A stretch of DNA of 64,000 bases from Luteimonas suaedae (lineage in GTDB: Bacteria > Pseudomonadota > Gammaproteobacteria > Xanthomonadales > Xanthomonadaceae). Position numbers and translations under genes: made by a program. The notes under the pieces are model-generated. The model was not told the DNA's origin and made no database searches. It was given only the letters and a program-made list of their open reading frames with translations. Position 1 is the stretch's first letter. Each line of letters opens with the position of its first letter. Positions 1 through 7,740 of this stretch are shown here, piece by piece. Location: assembly GCF_008312895.1 (NCBI RefSeq), contig NZ_VSSP01000001.1:248001-312000 (forward strand). The letters run 5' to 3'.

Positions 1-716
1 CGACGTTCCCCGGCGTGCTCTTCATCCACGGCTGGGGCGGAAGCCAGGCACACGATCTGGTGCGCGCGCGGGAGGCGGTGGGCCTCGGCTGCATCTGTCT
101 GACCTTCGACCTGCGCGGCCACGAGCGCCACGCGCGGATGCTGACACAGGTCACGCGCGCGCAGAATCTGCGCGACGTGCTCGCCGCCTACGACTGGCTG
201 GCGGAGCGGCCATATATCGACCCGGCGGCGATCGCTGTGGTGGGCATCAGCTACGGCGGGTACCTGGCTGCGCTGCTCTCCGAACTCCGGCCAGTCGAGT
301 GGCTGGCCCTGCGCTCGCCGGCGCTCTATCGCGACGAAGGTTGGGAGCGGCCGAAGCAGTCGCTGAACGCCGATCCGGATCTCATGCGTTACCGGCACAG
401 CCGCGTGCAGGCGCCCGACAACCGTGCGCTGCGCGCATGCAGCCGCTACGCCGGCGACGTGCTGCTGGTCGCTGCCGGCGAGGACGACATCGTGCCGCGC
501 CAGGTCGTGCTGAACTATGAGGCCGCGTTCACGCAGGCGCGTTCGCTGACCCACCGCGTCATCGATGGGGCGGATCATGGCCTGGGCGACAAGGTGCATC
601 AGGCCTGCTACACGGAACTGCTGGTCGATTGGCTGCGGGAGATGGTGGTGGGCACCCGCCGGCGGCTCGCCCGCGACGCGGTCGCGCGCAGCGGCAACGG
701 TGGCGGCCGGGGCTGA
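1..716 (+). CDS. Alpha/beta hydrolase, 5' end outside window
   Basis: Partial gene: the frame is open from the first base (reading T-F-P-G before V-L-F-I-H-G-W-G-G), so the GTG at 15 is probably an internal codon. The visible 238 or so residues carry the oxyanion-hole HGWGG motif, a GISYGG nucleophile elbow (catalytic Ser), an acid region EDDIVP and a final DGADHG with the catalytic His. This is a complete hydrolase triad of the dienelactone hydrolase/prolyl oligopeptidase-like type. It is probably cytoplasmic, since no signal peptide can be judged. The substrate cannot be read from the sequence. The gene is followed by a 500-bp gap and the stress-type BON gene. Confidence 0.8.
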   Translation, partial: TFPGVLFIHGWGGSQAHDLVRAREAVGLGCICLTFDLRGHERHARMLTQVTRAQNLRDVLAAYDWLAERPYIDPAAIAVVGISYGGYLAALLSELRPVEWLALRSPALYRDEGWERPKQSLNADPDLMRYRHSRVQAPDNRALRACSRYAGDVLLVAAGEDDIVPRQVVLNYEAAFTQARSLTHRVIDGADHGLGDKVHQACYTELLVDWLREMVVGTRRRLARDAVARSGNGGGRG

Positions 717-1243
717 ACACGCGGTGGAGCGCGCGCCATACTCCTCCGGACGCACCTTTTCCCTTGTCGGTGACTCCTCTCCTGCCACCGCGCGGTAAAG
801 GAACGCGCGGTTCGTCGAGATCGTTGTGGTCGCTGTGCGCCACGGATCGGATTGCACGCGGCGCCCGCCACACACGAGGGGTGCGGGTGCAGGCGTCATG
901 CCACGCGCGCGGACGCCGCGACGAACTTTCTTCACGGATCTCAAAAGCTGCCCGCCGCCGGCGATGGTCCTGGCCGCCGCCGGTTGCGCCCGATCTGGCA
1001 CGCGACTTGCGCGCCTACGGGAGCGCGCCGCTCCGATGCGTGCGCGGCAGCATCGGACAAACGATGGAGCTCGCGATGCCCCGGAACGAACAGCAGCAAC
1101 CACCTCCACGGCGCAGCGCCCGCGCGGGCGAGCACGAGCAGGCAGGCACCGCCGAAGCGAAGGCGATCGGCCGCGAAATCCTGCAAGTCGGAAGCCGCTA
1201 CCTGCGCGCTGGCCTCGCCTGGCTCAATCACGGGAGAAACGAC
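717..1243 (+). other. Long intergenic region before the BON gene
   Basis: No independent gene is convincing here. The stretch holds a near-perfect sigma-54 promoter (996-1011). From 1064 it is open in the same frame as the BON gene, so its last 170 bases may be an N-terminal extension of that protein (starts at 1064 or 1076, the latter with GGAG six bases upstream) rather than leader sequence. Confidence 0.5.
996..1011 (+). promoter_or_regulatory. Sigma-54 promoter candidate, BON gene
   Basis: TGGCACG-CGAC-TTGCG matches the sigma-54 consensus TGGCACGNNNNTTGCW at every fixed position except the last W. GG (997-998) and GC (1009-1010) are separated by exactly 10 bases. Expected transcription start is about 1022, giving a leader of about 55 bases to the ATG at 1076 or about 220 to the ATG at 1244. 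Prediction by eye. Confidence 0.7.
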
Positions 1244-2041
1244 ATGACGAACGAGCGATATCGCGACGATCGCGGCGACTGGCGCGAGCGCGGCGGCGGC
1301 GACACGCGGCAGCGGCAGGCGCGCTGGCGCGAGGACGAGGATCGTGAGCACTTGCGTTCCGGCGGCCCGGAAGACCCCGGCGCCCGGGCCGGACGGCGCG
1401 GGCGCGGCGACGAGGCGAGTTTCGAACGGCGTACCGGCTATGCGCAGCGTGGCTACGACGACAGTTGGGACCAGGGTGAGCGCGAAGCCACCGCCGGCGG
1501 CCACAGTATCCGGGGAATGCCGATCGCAGGTGGCGTCGGCCTCGGGCGCGGCGGTTACGCCGGCAACTACCAGTCCGAGGAACCGGCGTCCGGCGCCGGT
1601 GGACGCGGCGGCGACGAATACGACACCCAGTTCGGCCGCTATCCGGAACCGCGCTGGGGCGACAGGCACCGTGGCCAGGGGCGCTACGGCAGTGCGCCGG
1701 CCGGTGGACTTTCCCAACGTGAAGGCGGTCGCGGGTATCGTGGCCGCGGCCCCCAGGGCTATACGCGTTCGGACGCGCGCATCACCGAGGACATCAACGA
1801 ACGCCTGATGGAAGACGACGACATCGATGCCACCGACATCTCCGTCGCGGTGCGCGATGGCGTTGTCACGCTGACCGGCAGCGTGGACGAGCGCTGGGTG
1901 AAGCATCGGGCCGAGGATCTCGCCGACGCCTGCAGCGGCGTCAAGGACGTCGAAAACAGGCTGCGGGTCCGCGGCCGCGCGGGCCGTAGCGACGATTCGC
2001 CGCCGGCAGGCGCGACCGACAACGGCACCTCGGGAACCTGA
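1244..2041 (+). CDS. BON-domain protein with low-complexity Arg/Gly/Asp-rich N-terminus
   Basis: 265 residues from ATG 1244, which is preceded by GGGAGA six bases upstream. Residues 1-170 are low complexity (Arg, Gly, Asp, Tyr; repeated RYRD/DRGDWRERG-like stretches). Residues about 175-240 form one BON domain: SDARITEDINERLMED, then DISVAVRDGVVTLTGSVDE and a closing VENRLRV strand. BON domains occur in envelope and osmotic-stress proteins such as OsmY and are thought to bind phospholipids. No signal peptide is seen on this start. An in-frame start at 1076 would add 56 residues containing a helix (AKAIGREILQVGSRYLRAGL). With the sigma-54 promoter at 996 that longer form is a real alternative. 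Likely stress-induced, by inference. Confidence 0.8.
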   Translation: MTNERYRDDRGDWRERGGGDTRQRQARWREDEDREHLRSGGPEDPGARAGRRGRGDEASFERRTGYAQRGYDDSWDQGEREATAGGHSIRGMPIAGGVGLGRGGYAGNYQSEEPASGAGGRGGDEYDTQFGRYPEPRWGDRHRGQGRYGSAPAGGLSQREGGRGYRGRGPQGYTRSDARITEDINERLMEDDDIDATDISVAVRDGVVTLTGSVDERWVKHRAEDLADACSGVKDVENRLRVRGRAGRSDDSPPAGATDNGTSGT

Positions 2042-2099
2042 GCGCCGCCCCGACTCTTGCACCGCTTTCGCCGCACCGCCGGCGCCTGGGGACGGCAAT

Positions 2100-2972
2100 A
2101 TGCACAGACCCATCGAAGACCAGGTCATCGTCATCACCGGCGCCAGCAGCGGCATCGGCCTGTGCACGGCCCTGCGTGCCGCCGGGCGCGGCGCCCGGGT
2201 GGTGGCGATCGCCAGAAGCCGCGGTGTGTTGGCGCGACTGGCCGAGGAGATCGAAGGCGCGGGCGGCCAGATGCAGGTGATCGCCGCCGATGTCGCAGAC
2301 CATCCGCAGATGCGCTCTGCCGCCGAACACGCCGTGCGCCGATTCGGCAGGATCGACACCTGGATCAACAATGCCGGCGTCTCGATCTACGGCCGATTGG
2401 AGGACGTGACCCGGGCCGACAGCCTGCGATTGTTCGAAACGAACTTCTGGGGCGTGGTCAACGGAGCCTTGGCGGCGTTGCCGTACCTGCGGATGCAGGG
2501 CGGGGCGCTGATCAATCTCGGCGGCAACGTCGCCGAGGGGGCGCTCGCACTGCAGGGCATGTATACCAGTTCCAAGCACGCGGTGAAGGGATTCACCGAT
2601 GCGTTGCGAGAGGAGCTGGAGCAACTCGAACGCGCGCCGATCAGCGTCGTCCTGATCCAGCCGACCGTGGTCAACACCCCCCTCCTCGACAATGCCCGCA
2701 ACTACCTGCCGGGACTTCCGCAAAGGCGGAGGACGGCGCTCGACCCGGTCCGGGTGGCCGATGCGATCCTGCACGCGGCCGTGCACGGTGGGCGCAACAT
2801 CAAGATCGGCGTGCACTCCCGGCTCGACGTGGCGGTATCGCGCTGGTTCCGCAAGCTGCCGGACCGTAGCGCCGGCGCGCTGCGCCGACAGCCGCGCGAG
2901 CGGGTGCTCGAGCGACTGGGGGCACTGCACGTCCCCAGCGCACGCGGGCGGATTCGCGGTTTGCTCGAATAG
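2100..2972 (+). CDS. SDR-family oxidoreductase lacking the usual catalytic Ser
   Basis: 290-residue short-chain dehydrogenase/reductase. Rossmann motif TGASSGIG at residues 13-20, NNAG at 90-93, and catalytic Tyr155 and Lys159 in MYTSSKHA. The position 13 before the Tyr, normally the catalytic Ser, reads Gly142 (LINLGGNV), and no Ser is nearby. The enzyme could therefore be weakened, or use another residue. Bases 2233-2235 encode Arg41 after strand beta-2 (VVAIARS), which would favour NADP(H). Substrate unknown. Followed within a few bases by a convergent small gene. Membership of the stress island is inferred from position. Confidence 0.85.
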   Translation: MHRPIEDQVIVITGASSGIGLCTALRAAGRGARVVAIARSRGVLARLAEEIEGAGGQMQVIAADVADHPQMRSAAEHAVRRFGRIDTWINNAGVSIYGRLEDVTRADSLRLFETNFWGVVNGALAALPYLRMQGGALINLGGNVAEGALALQGMYTSSKHAVKGFTDALREELEQLERAPISVVLIQPTVVNTPLLDNARNYLPGLPQRRRTALDPVRVADAILHAAVHGGRNIKIGVHSRLDVAVSRWFRKLPDRSAGALRRQPRERVLERLGALHVPSARGRIRGLLE

Positions 2973-2976
2973 GGCG

Positions 2977-3282
2977 CTAAGGCGGTTTACGCAGGTCGCC
3001 CGTCCTGCCATCGCCCGCCAGGAGTGCGGGTGGATCCTTGCCATTGCCGAGAGCGGGCTGTGCCGTCATGCGCGCCAGGCGATCGCAGGCATCGCGCGCC
3101 CGGGCCAGGTTGTCCAGGGCCCGGTCGTGCTCGCCACGCCGCAACAGCATTTCGGCGGCATGGATCGCCAGGCGTGCACTGTTTGCGGCATTACGCACAT
3201 CATGCAGCCACCTGCGCGCGCCGCGTTCGCGTTCGGGCGAGGCCGCCTGCAGGGGGTCGAAATCGATGGATCGGTCGGTCAC
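2977..3282 (-). CDS. Small helical protein with HisKA-like helix, unknown function
   Basis: 101 residues from a GTG at 3282, chosen because the upstream frame (to 3456) is Pro/Arg-rich and looks non-coding. No good ribosome site is visible, so the start is uncertain. The core RRWLHDVRNAANSARLAIHA, followed by a second amphipathic helix, resembles the dimerisation helix around the H-box of histidine kinases (LHDVRN in place of HDLRN), but there is no ATPase domain. It could be a phosphotransfer-like or scaffold protein, or unrelated. Convergent with the SDR gene: stop codons are 4 bases apart. Confidence 0.5.
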   Translation of the reverse strand: MTDRSIDFDPLQAASPERERGARRWLHDVRNAANSARLAIHAAEMLLRRGEHDRALDNLARARDACDRLARMTAQPALGNGKDPPALLAGDGRTGDLRKPP

Positions 3283-3449
3283 GGCGGGTTGTCGGACTGT
3301 CGGAGGACGGAGTGGCCGCCTGCTCGGCGGAGGGCGTGCGCTCCCAACGCCGATATCCGCGGCACGCCTGAGCCTAGGCAAGGCGGCGTGAAAGGAAGGT
3401 CCGGAGAGGGGCCCTTCGTGAAGCGCGGCCTGTGCGCGCCCCGCAGAGG

Positions 3450-3466
3450 TCGGCACGAAACATGCA
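3450..3466 (+). promoter_or_regulatory. Sigma-54 promoter candidate, DUF4142 gene
   Basis: CGGCACG-AAAC-ATGCA has GG (3452-3453) and GC (3464-3465) 10 bases apart, with two deviations from TGGCACGNNNNTTGCW. It ends 40 bases before the ATG at 3506, a normal leader length. Confidence 0.55.
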
Positions 3467-3505
3467 CGGGCTCAGGGGCATGACACCACTCCAGGAGGGC
3501 GACCG

Positions 3506-4099
3506 ATGCTTGCCGCGCGTTGTTTGTTTCTCATGATCTTCACGACCGCGCTGGCGGCGGTGCCGGCCAGCGATGCGCGTCCCCATCTGCAGGATGAACC
3601 AGCCGCCAGCGACCCCGCGAGTGCGTCCCTGGCCGCAAGCGACCGCAGGTTCCTGCGGGCGGCCCTCGAGCGCGGGCAAACCGAGGTGGCGGCGGGCAAA
3701 CTGGCGACGGAACAGGCCGCGTCGGAGGCGGTCAGGCGCCTGGGCGAGGAGATGGTGCGCGACCACCGCCAGAGCAACGAGCGGCTGATGGCGCTGATCC
3801 GGACGGATCCGTCGTTCCGGCTGCCGCGGCCCCAGCGCGACCGCCTCGACGGCCTGACGCAGCTGCAGGGCGACGCCTTCGACCAGGCCTACCTGCGGCA
3901 GATGCAGGAAAGCCACGCCCGCGCGATCGCACTCTACACGGAGGCCGCCGCGTCGGTGCAGGACGCGAAGGTGCGCGAGTTTGCCAAGCAGACACTGCCG
4001 ACGCTGCGGCGCCATGCCGCGGAGACGGAGACACTGCTGGCGGTGCAGGCACGCGGAAGGGGAACCGAAGCACAGGCCGATCCGCGCCGGGAGCGGTGA
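3506..4099 (+). CDS. DUF4142 exported protein
   Basis: 197 residues. A hydrophobic N-terminus (residues 1-18, LAARCLFLMIFTTALAAVPA) looks like a Sec signal peptide with cleavage after VPA or SDA. The remainder is the helical ferritin-like DUF4142 domain: SDRRFLRAALERGQTEVAAG near residue 45, MVRDHRQSNERLMAL near 80, and YLRQMQESHARAIALY near 130. The paired His/Glu pattern (DHRQSNE, ESHARAI) is typical of the family. Function is unknown; these proteins are often found among stress genes. RBS GGAGGGCGACC before the ATG. A lipoprotein paralogue lies at 22237-22854. Confidence 0.85.
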   Translation: MLAARCLFLMIFTTALAAVPASDARPHLQDEPAASDPASASLAASDRRFLRAALERGQTEVAAGKLATEQAASEAVRRLGEEMVRDHRQSNERLMALIRTDPSFRLPRPQRDRLDGLTQLQGDAFDQAYLRQMQESHARAIALYTEAAASVQDAKVREFAKQTLPTLRRHAAETETLLAVQARGRGTEAQADPRRER

Positions 4100-4112
4100 C
4101 CGGATCCGGCCG

Positions 4113-4709
4113 CTACCGCCCCGGACACAGCCTCGCGTCCAGCGCGATCTCCGCGCACGCCGCATTGCGGACGTGCGCGGCATCGGCGTGATCGGCGTTG
4201 AGCAGATAGTTGAACTCGTTGCGACATAGCGCACTCGGCACCCGCAGCATCAGGCTGCCGCATTTCGCGGCCCAGGCGTCGCCGACACGCTGCACTTCCG
4301 GCCGGTAGGGATAAGCGTCCCAACCCGACGGCAGGTCGGTCAGCGTCCGGACCAGGCCGCCCTCGACCTCGGCCGATGCCAGGAATACCCGGTCGGGCGT
4401 GGCGTCATCGGGGAGGTGGGCCAGGAACTCCAGCAGTGCGCCCGCCGGGGACGCGGCGGCATACACCACGCGGGTACCGGCCGACGTCCAGCGGCCGGCC
4501 GAGCCCGGGCCCCGGAGGTCGAACGGCGCGTCGCGCTCGTCGAGCGCGACCACCCGGTAGATCGCGATCTGCGCGCCTTCGGCGCGTGCCCCGGCGGTAG
4601 TCGTCGTCGCGATCGACGACGCGGTCAGCGCCGGCGGATCGCTGGCGGGAAACGACTCCTCGAGTGCTTCGTCGAGATCGTCCTCGTCGGGTGCGTTCGA
4701 GCCCGGCAT
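4113..4709 (-). CDS. RES-domain protein (NAD+ phosphorylase/hydrolase-like), orphan
   Basis: 198 residues; ATG 4709 has GGAGG five bases upstream, better than the GTG at 4721. Residues 9-27 (DEDDLDEALEESFPASDPPA) match a short motif seen in small stress-associated proteins. Residues 45-195 are a RES domain: YR at 51-52, GRW at 72-74, VVYAAASPAGALLEFLAHL with Glu94, PSALCRNEFNYLLNADH with Ser159. The Arg/Glu/Ser set expected of RES NAD+-degrading toxins is therefore present. RES toxins normally follow an Xre-type antitoxin (ParS/MbcA), but none is here. It begins 12 bases after udg and is probably co-transcribed. It may be a housekeeping NADase rather than a toxin. Confidence 0.75.
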   Translation of the reverse strand: MPGSNAPDEDDLDEALEESFPASDPPALTASSIATTTTAGARAEGAQIAIYRVVALDERDAPFDLRGPGSAGRWTSAGTRVVYAAASPAGALLEFLAHLPDDATPDRVFLASAEVEGGLVRTLTDLPSGWDAYPYRPEVQRVGDAWAAKCGSLMLRVPSALCRNEFNYLLNADHADAAHVRNAACAEIALDARLCPGR

Positions 4710-4720
4710 GTTGTCCTCCA

Positions 4721-6277
4721 CTACCGCGGTTTCTGGATGGCGCTGATCCGCCCGCGTGCGCGTACCCGCTCCGCGTGTGCGGACGCGGCACCCGCGGGGG
4801 CGGTGTCGCTTGTGAAGGCCGGCCGCTCACCGGCCGCCGGCGAGGCGGGCAGTCGCGGCAGCCGTGGGGACGCCGCGGCGCGCGCCGGCGCGGCGAGCAT
4901 TCCCTTTCGGCTGCGGCCGCGACCGATGCCGTAGTAGGCCAGCCCCGCGTCCTCGACCTCGTGTGGGTCGTACAGGTTGCGGCCATCGAACAACACTGCG
5001 TCGTGCAGGGTACTCCTGAGCAACAGGAAGTCCGGACTGAGGAACTCCTTCCACTCGGTGACCAGCACCAGTGCGTCGGCGCCGATGAGTGCATCGGTCG
5101 CCGACTCGCAGAACGTCAGGGTGGAGCGATCGTCGAACACGCGCCGGGCCTGCGGCATCGCCTTCGGGTCGAACGCGCGCCGGGCCTGCGGCATCGCCTT
5201 CGGGTCGAACGCGCGCACCGCGGCGCCGGCGCCGGCGAGCTGTTCCAGCAGGCGGATGCTGGTGGCCTCGCGCATGTCGTCGGTGTCGGGCTTGAACGCC
5301 AGCCCCCAGACCGCGAACGTCTTCCCGCGCAGGCGCGCTTCGCCGCCGTAGTGCGCAGCGATCAGTTCGAACAGGCGCCCCTTCTGCCGCTCGTTGACGG
5401 TCTCCACCTCGCGGATCAGCCGCGCCGGACGCCCGCAACGTTCGGCGGTATGCAGAAGCGCCTTGACGTCCTTCGGGAAGCACGAGCCGCCGTAGCCGGC
5501 GCCGGCATAGATGAAATGCCAGCCGATGCGCGGATCTGGGCCGATGCCGCGGCGCACGTACTCGATGTCGGCGCCGACGTCCTCGGCGATCGCGGCGATT
5601 TCGTTCATGAAACTGATCTTGGTCGCGAGCATGGCGTTGGCCGCGTACTTGGTCAGTTCCGCCGAGCGCGTGTCCATGGCCACCATGCGGTCGCGGTTGC
5701 GGTTGAACGGCGCGTAGAGCGTGCGCAGCGCGGCCCGCGCGGTCTCGCTTTCGGTGCCCACGACGATTCGGTCGGGACGCATGCAATCCTCCACGGCGGC
5801 GCCTTCCTTGAGGAACTCGGGATTGGACGCGACGTGGACCGGCAACGTCAAGTCGCGCCGCCGGAGTTCGGCCGCGATCCGTTCGCGTACGCGGTCGGCG
5901 GTGCCGACCGGGACCGTCGACTTGATTGCCACCGTCACCGGTCGCGTCAAATGGCGCCCGATCGAGGACGCGCATGCCATCACGTGGCGCAGGTCCGCAT
6001 TGCCGTCGCTGGCGGGCGGCGTGCCGACCGCGATCAGGATCACGTCGGCGTGGTCGATGGCGCGCGCGCTGTCGGTGGTGAAGTCGAGACGGCCCGCCTC
6101 GACATTGGTCGCGATCAGCGCCGGCAGGCCGGGTTCGTGGAGCGGGATGCGGCCCTGGCGGAGCTGCATGATCTTGTCGTGGTCGACGTCGAGGCAGACG
6201 ACGTCGTGTCCCACTTCGGCCAGGCAGGTGCCCGTGACCAGGCCGACGTATCCGGTTCCGAAAATGCTCACGCGCAC
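4721..6277 (-). CDS. udg: UDP-glucose 6-dehydrogenase with internal duplication
   Basis: 518 residues from GTG 6277 (AGGAG eight bases upstream). Oxidises UDP-glucose to UDP-glucuronate with two NAD+. Seen: FGTGYVGLVTG nucleotide motif at 6-16, VGTPP at 84-88, NPEFLKEG at 152-159, and catalytic Cys266 in GYGGSCFPKD. The C-terminal substrate domain ends FDGRNLYDP. Two oddities. Residues 356-367 and 368-379 (AFDPKAMPQARR) are an exact tandem duplication (36 bp) at the entry to the C-terminal domain. Also, about 60 residues of Ala/Pro/Arg-rich tail follow the normal end. Divergent from the UDP-xylose synthase gene that would use its product; the RES gene follows. Confidence 0.95.
   Translation of the reverse strand: MRVSIFGTGYVGLVTGTCLAEVGHDVVCLDVDHDKIMQLRQGRIPLHEPGLPALIATNVEAGRLDFTTDSARAIDHADVILIAVGTPPASDGNADLRHVMACASSIGRHLTRPVTVAIKSTVPVGTADRVRERIAAELRRRDLTLPVHVASNPEFLKEGAAVEDCMRPDRIVVGTESETARAALRTLYAPFNRNRDRMVAMDTRSAELTKYAANAMLATKISFMNEIAAIAEDVGADIEYVRRGIGPDPRIGWHFIYAGAGYGGSCFPKDVKALLHTAERCGRPARLIREVETVNERQKGRLFELIAAHYGGEARLRGKTFAVWGLAFKPDTDDMREATSIRLLEQLAGAGAAVRAFDPKAMPQARRAFDPKAMPQARRVFDDRSTLTFCESATDALIGADALVLVTEWKEFLSPDFLLLRSTLHDAVLFDGRNLYDPHEVEDAGLAYYGIGRGRSRKGMLAAPARAAASPRLPRLPASPAAGERPAFTSDTAPAGAASAHAERVRARGRISAIQKPR
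5140..5211 (-). repeat. 36-bp perfect tandem duplication inside udg
   Basis: Two head-to-tail copies, 5140-5175 and 5176-5211, identical at DNA level and in frame (12 residues each). Perfect identity suggests a recent event or ongoing slippage/recombination. Confidence 0.95.
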
Positions 6278-6363
6278 GATGCTTTCTCCTGGTTGGGTTG
6301 CTTCTTGATCGAATGTCCCTGGGCGACGGAATAGGCCGACCGGAAGCCTCGCCGACAGCGGAA

Positions 6364-6379
6364 GCAAGCCGTGTACCAG
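6364..6379 (-). promoter_or_regulatory. Sigma-54 promoter candidate, udg-RES operon
   Basis: On the minus strand CTGGTACACGGCTTGCTT: GG and GC are 10 bases apart, with two mismatches (TGGTACA for TGGCACG). Expected start is near 6352, a 75-base leader to the GTG at 6277. Confidence 0.5.
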
Positions 6380-6632
6380 CAGATCAAGACCGGGTGAAAT
6401 CCAGCGGATTCGCATCCGCCGCGAGGTCCCTGGCGCAGCGCCGGTGCTGCGAGCGGCGTCACGTCGTCCGCAGCCGGCACCGCCGTTCGGCAGGCGACAA
6501 GCAATTTATTCGGTAGACGAAGAAGTTGCAGCTGCTGATCCTGCTCCGCCTGGCGCGGGCACGTCGGCGCCGTTGCGTGCAGATCGGCGCAGGCATGCGG
6601 TCCAGCCGTCGACTCGGTACCCGCGCGGTCGC

Positions 6633-6648
6633 TGGCACGCGATTTGCG
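6633..6648 (+). promoter_or_regulatory. Sigma-54 promoter candidate, glycan operon
   Basis: TGGCACG-CGAT-TTGCG: a complete match to the fixed positions of the consensus, GG (6634-6635) and GC (6646-6647) 10 bases apart. Expected start is near 6659, about 56 bases before ATG 6715. It is nearly the same 16-mer as the site at 996-1011. Confidence 0.75.
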
Positions 6649-6714
6649 GGCATTCCCTCGTGTCCGGCGTGTAGTCGCGCCGCGACGCCCACAGTCCACA
6701 CGAGAGGACAGGAT

Positions 6715-7740
6715 ATGGATGGCGCAAACGGAGAACGGAGAACACGACCGGCGGGCCGCGCCATCGTCACCGGTGGTGCTGGTTTCCTCGGCTCGCACCT
6801 GTGCAGGCGCCTGGTGGCCGATGGTTGCTCGGTGGTGGCGATCGACGACCTTTCCACCGGCGATCCGCGCAACCTGGCGTCGTTGATGACGCACGAGCGT
6901 TTCGATTTCATCGAGCACGACATCACCCAACCGCTGCATATCCGGGCCGATGCCATCTTCAATCTCGCCTGCTGCGCGTCGCCGATCCATTACCAGGCCG
7001 ACCCGCTGAAGACCCTGCGCACCTGCGTCGACGGCGCCGCCAACGTGCTGCGGCTGGCGCGTGAGTGCGGCGCACGGGTGCTGCAGGCGTCCACCAGCGA
7101 AGTCTACGGTGAGCCCGAGGTGCATCCGCAGAGCGAAAGCTACCGCGGCGCGGTCAGCGCGACCGGGCCACGTGCCTGCTACGACGAGGGCAAGCGCTGC
7201 GCCGAGACCCTGTTCTTCGATTGTCACCGCCTCTATGGCACCGAGATCAAGGTCGCCCGCATCTTCAACACCTACGGCCCGCAGATGCGTGCCGACGACG
7301 GCCGGGTGGTGTCGACGCTGATCGTCCAGGCACTGGCGGGCGAGCCGATGACGGTCAACGGCGACGGCATACAGACGCGCTCCTTCTGTTACGTCGACGA
7401 TCTGGTGGAGGGCCTGGTGCGCCTGATGCGGACCCCGCCCGAGGTCACCGGCCCGGTCAACCTCGGCAACCCCGGCGAGGTGACGATGCTGGAACTGGCC
7501 GAGCGCATCCGCGAACTGACCGGCGCCCGCGGCGGCATCGTGCACCGGCCGATGCCCGAGGACGATCCCACCCGCAGGTGTCCCGACATCACGCTTGCCA
7601 AGCGCCTGCTCGCCTGGTCGCCACAGGTGCCGCTGGACGAGGGGCTGGCGCGCACCGTCGACTGGTTCCGGCGCCTGCATGCCGGTCGTGCCGCCAGGCG
7701 GACCGGGACGACATGGCGGGAGGCGCGTCATGTCGCCTGA
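6715..7740 (+). CDS. uxs: UDP-glucuronate decarboxylase (UDP-xylose synthase)
   Basis: 341 residues from ATG 6715 (AGGACAGGAT upstream). Extended SDR: GGAGFLGSHLCRRL at residues 20-33, DDLSTG near 45, catalytic YDEGK (Tyr-x3-Lys) near residue 158, and ARIFNTYGPQMRADDGRVVS. These are hallmark sequences of UXS enzymes, which convert UDP-glucuronate to UDP-xylose with bound NAD+. With the divergent udg this gives a complete UDP-glucose to UDP-xylose route. First gene of the 11-gene operon; it overlaps the next gene by 11 bases. Cytoplasmic. Confidence 0.92.
   Translation: MDGANGERRTRPAGRAIVTGGAGFLGSHLCRRLVADGCSVVAIDDLSTGDPRNLASLMTHERFDFIEHDITQPLHIRADAIFNLACCASPIHYQADPLKTLRTCVDGAANVLRLARECGARVLQASTSEVYGEPEVHPQSESYRGAVSATGPRACYDEGKRCAETLFFDCHRLYGTEIKVARIFNTYGPQMRADDGRVVSTLIVQALAGEPMTVNGDGIQTRSFCYVDDLVEGLVRLMRTPPEVTGPVNLGNPGEVTMLELAERIRELTGARGGIVHRPMPEDDPTRRCPDITLAKRLLAWSPQVPLDEGLARTVDWFRRLHAGRAARRTGTTWREARHVA

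Larger units (their letters stand above)
6278..6714. other. Divergent regulatory region, udg / UDP-xylose synthase operons
   Basis: 437 bases without a gene between two divergent operons. It holds a candidate sigma-54 promoter for each direction (6364-6379 leftward, 6633-6648 rightward) and, between them, an AT-richer patch near 6500-6530. If the promoters are real, enhancer-binding-protein sites should lie in the roughly 250 bases between them. I could not identify a specific site. Confidence 0.6.

Noticed and set aside
941-2371. Antisense frame opposite the BON and SDR genes
   Set aside because: Spans two convincing plus-strand genes and has no recognisable family; GC-driven open frame.
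4113-4709. Complete RES-Xre toxin-antitoxin module
   Set aside because: No Xre/ParS-like frame on either side; upstream is udg, downstream the convergent DUF4142 gene.
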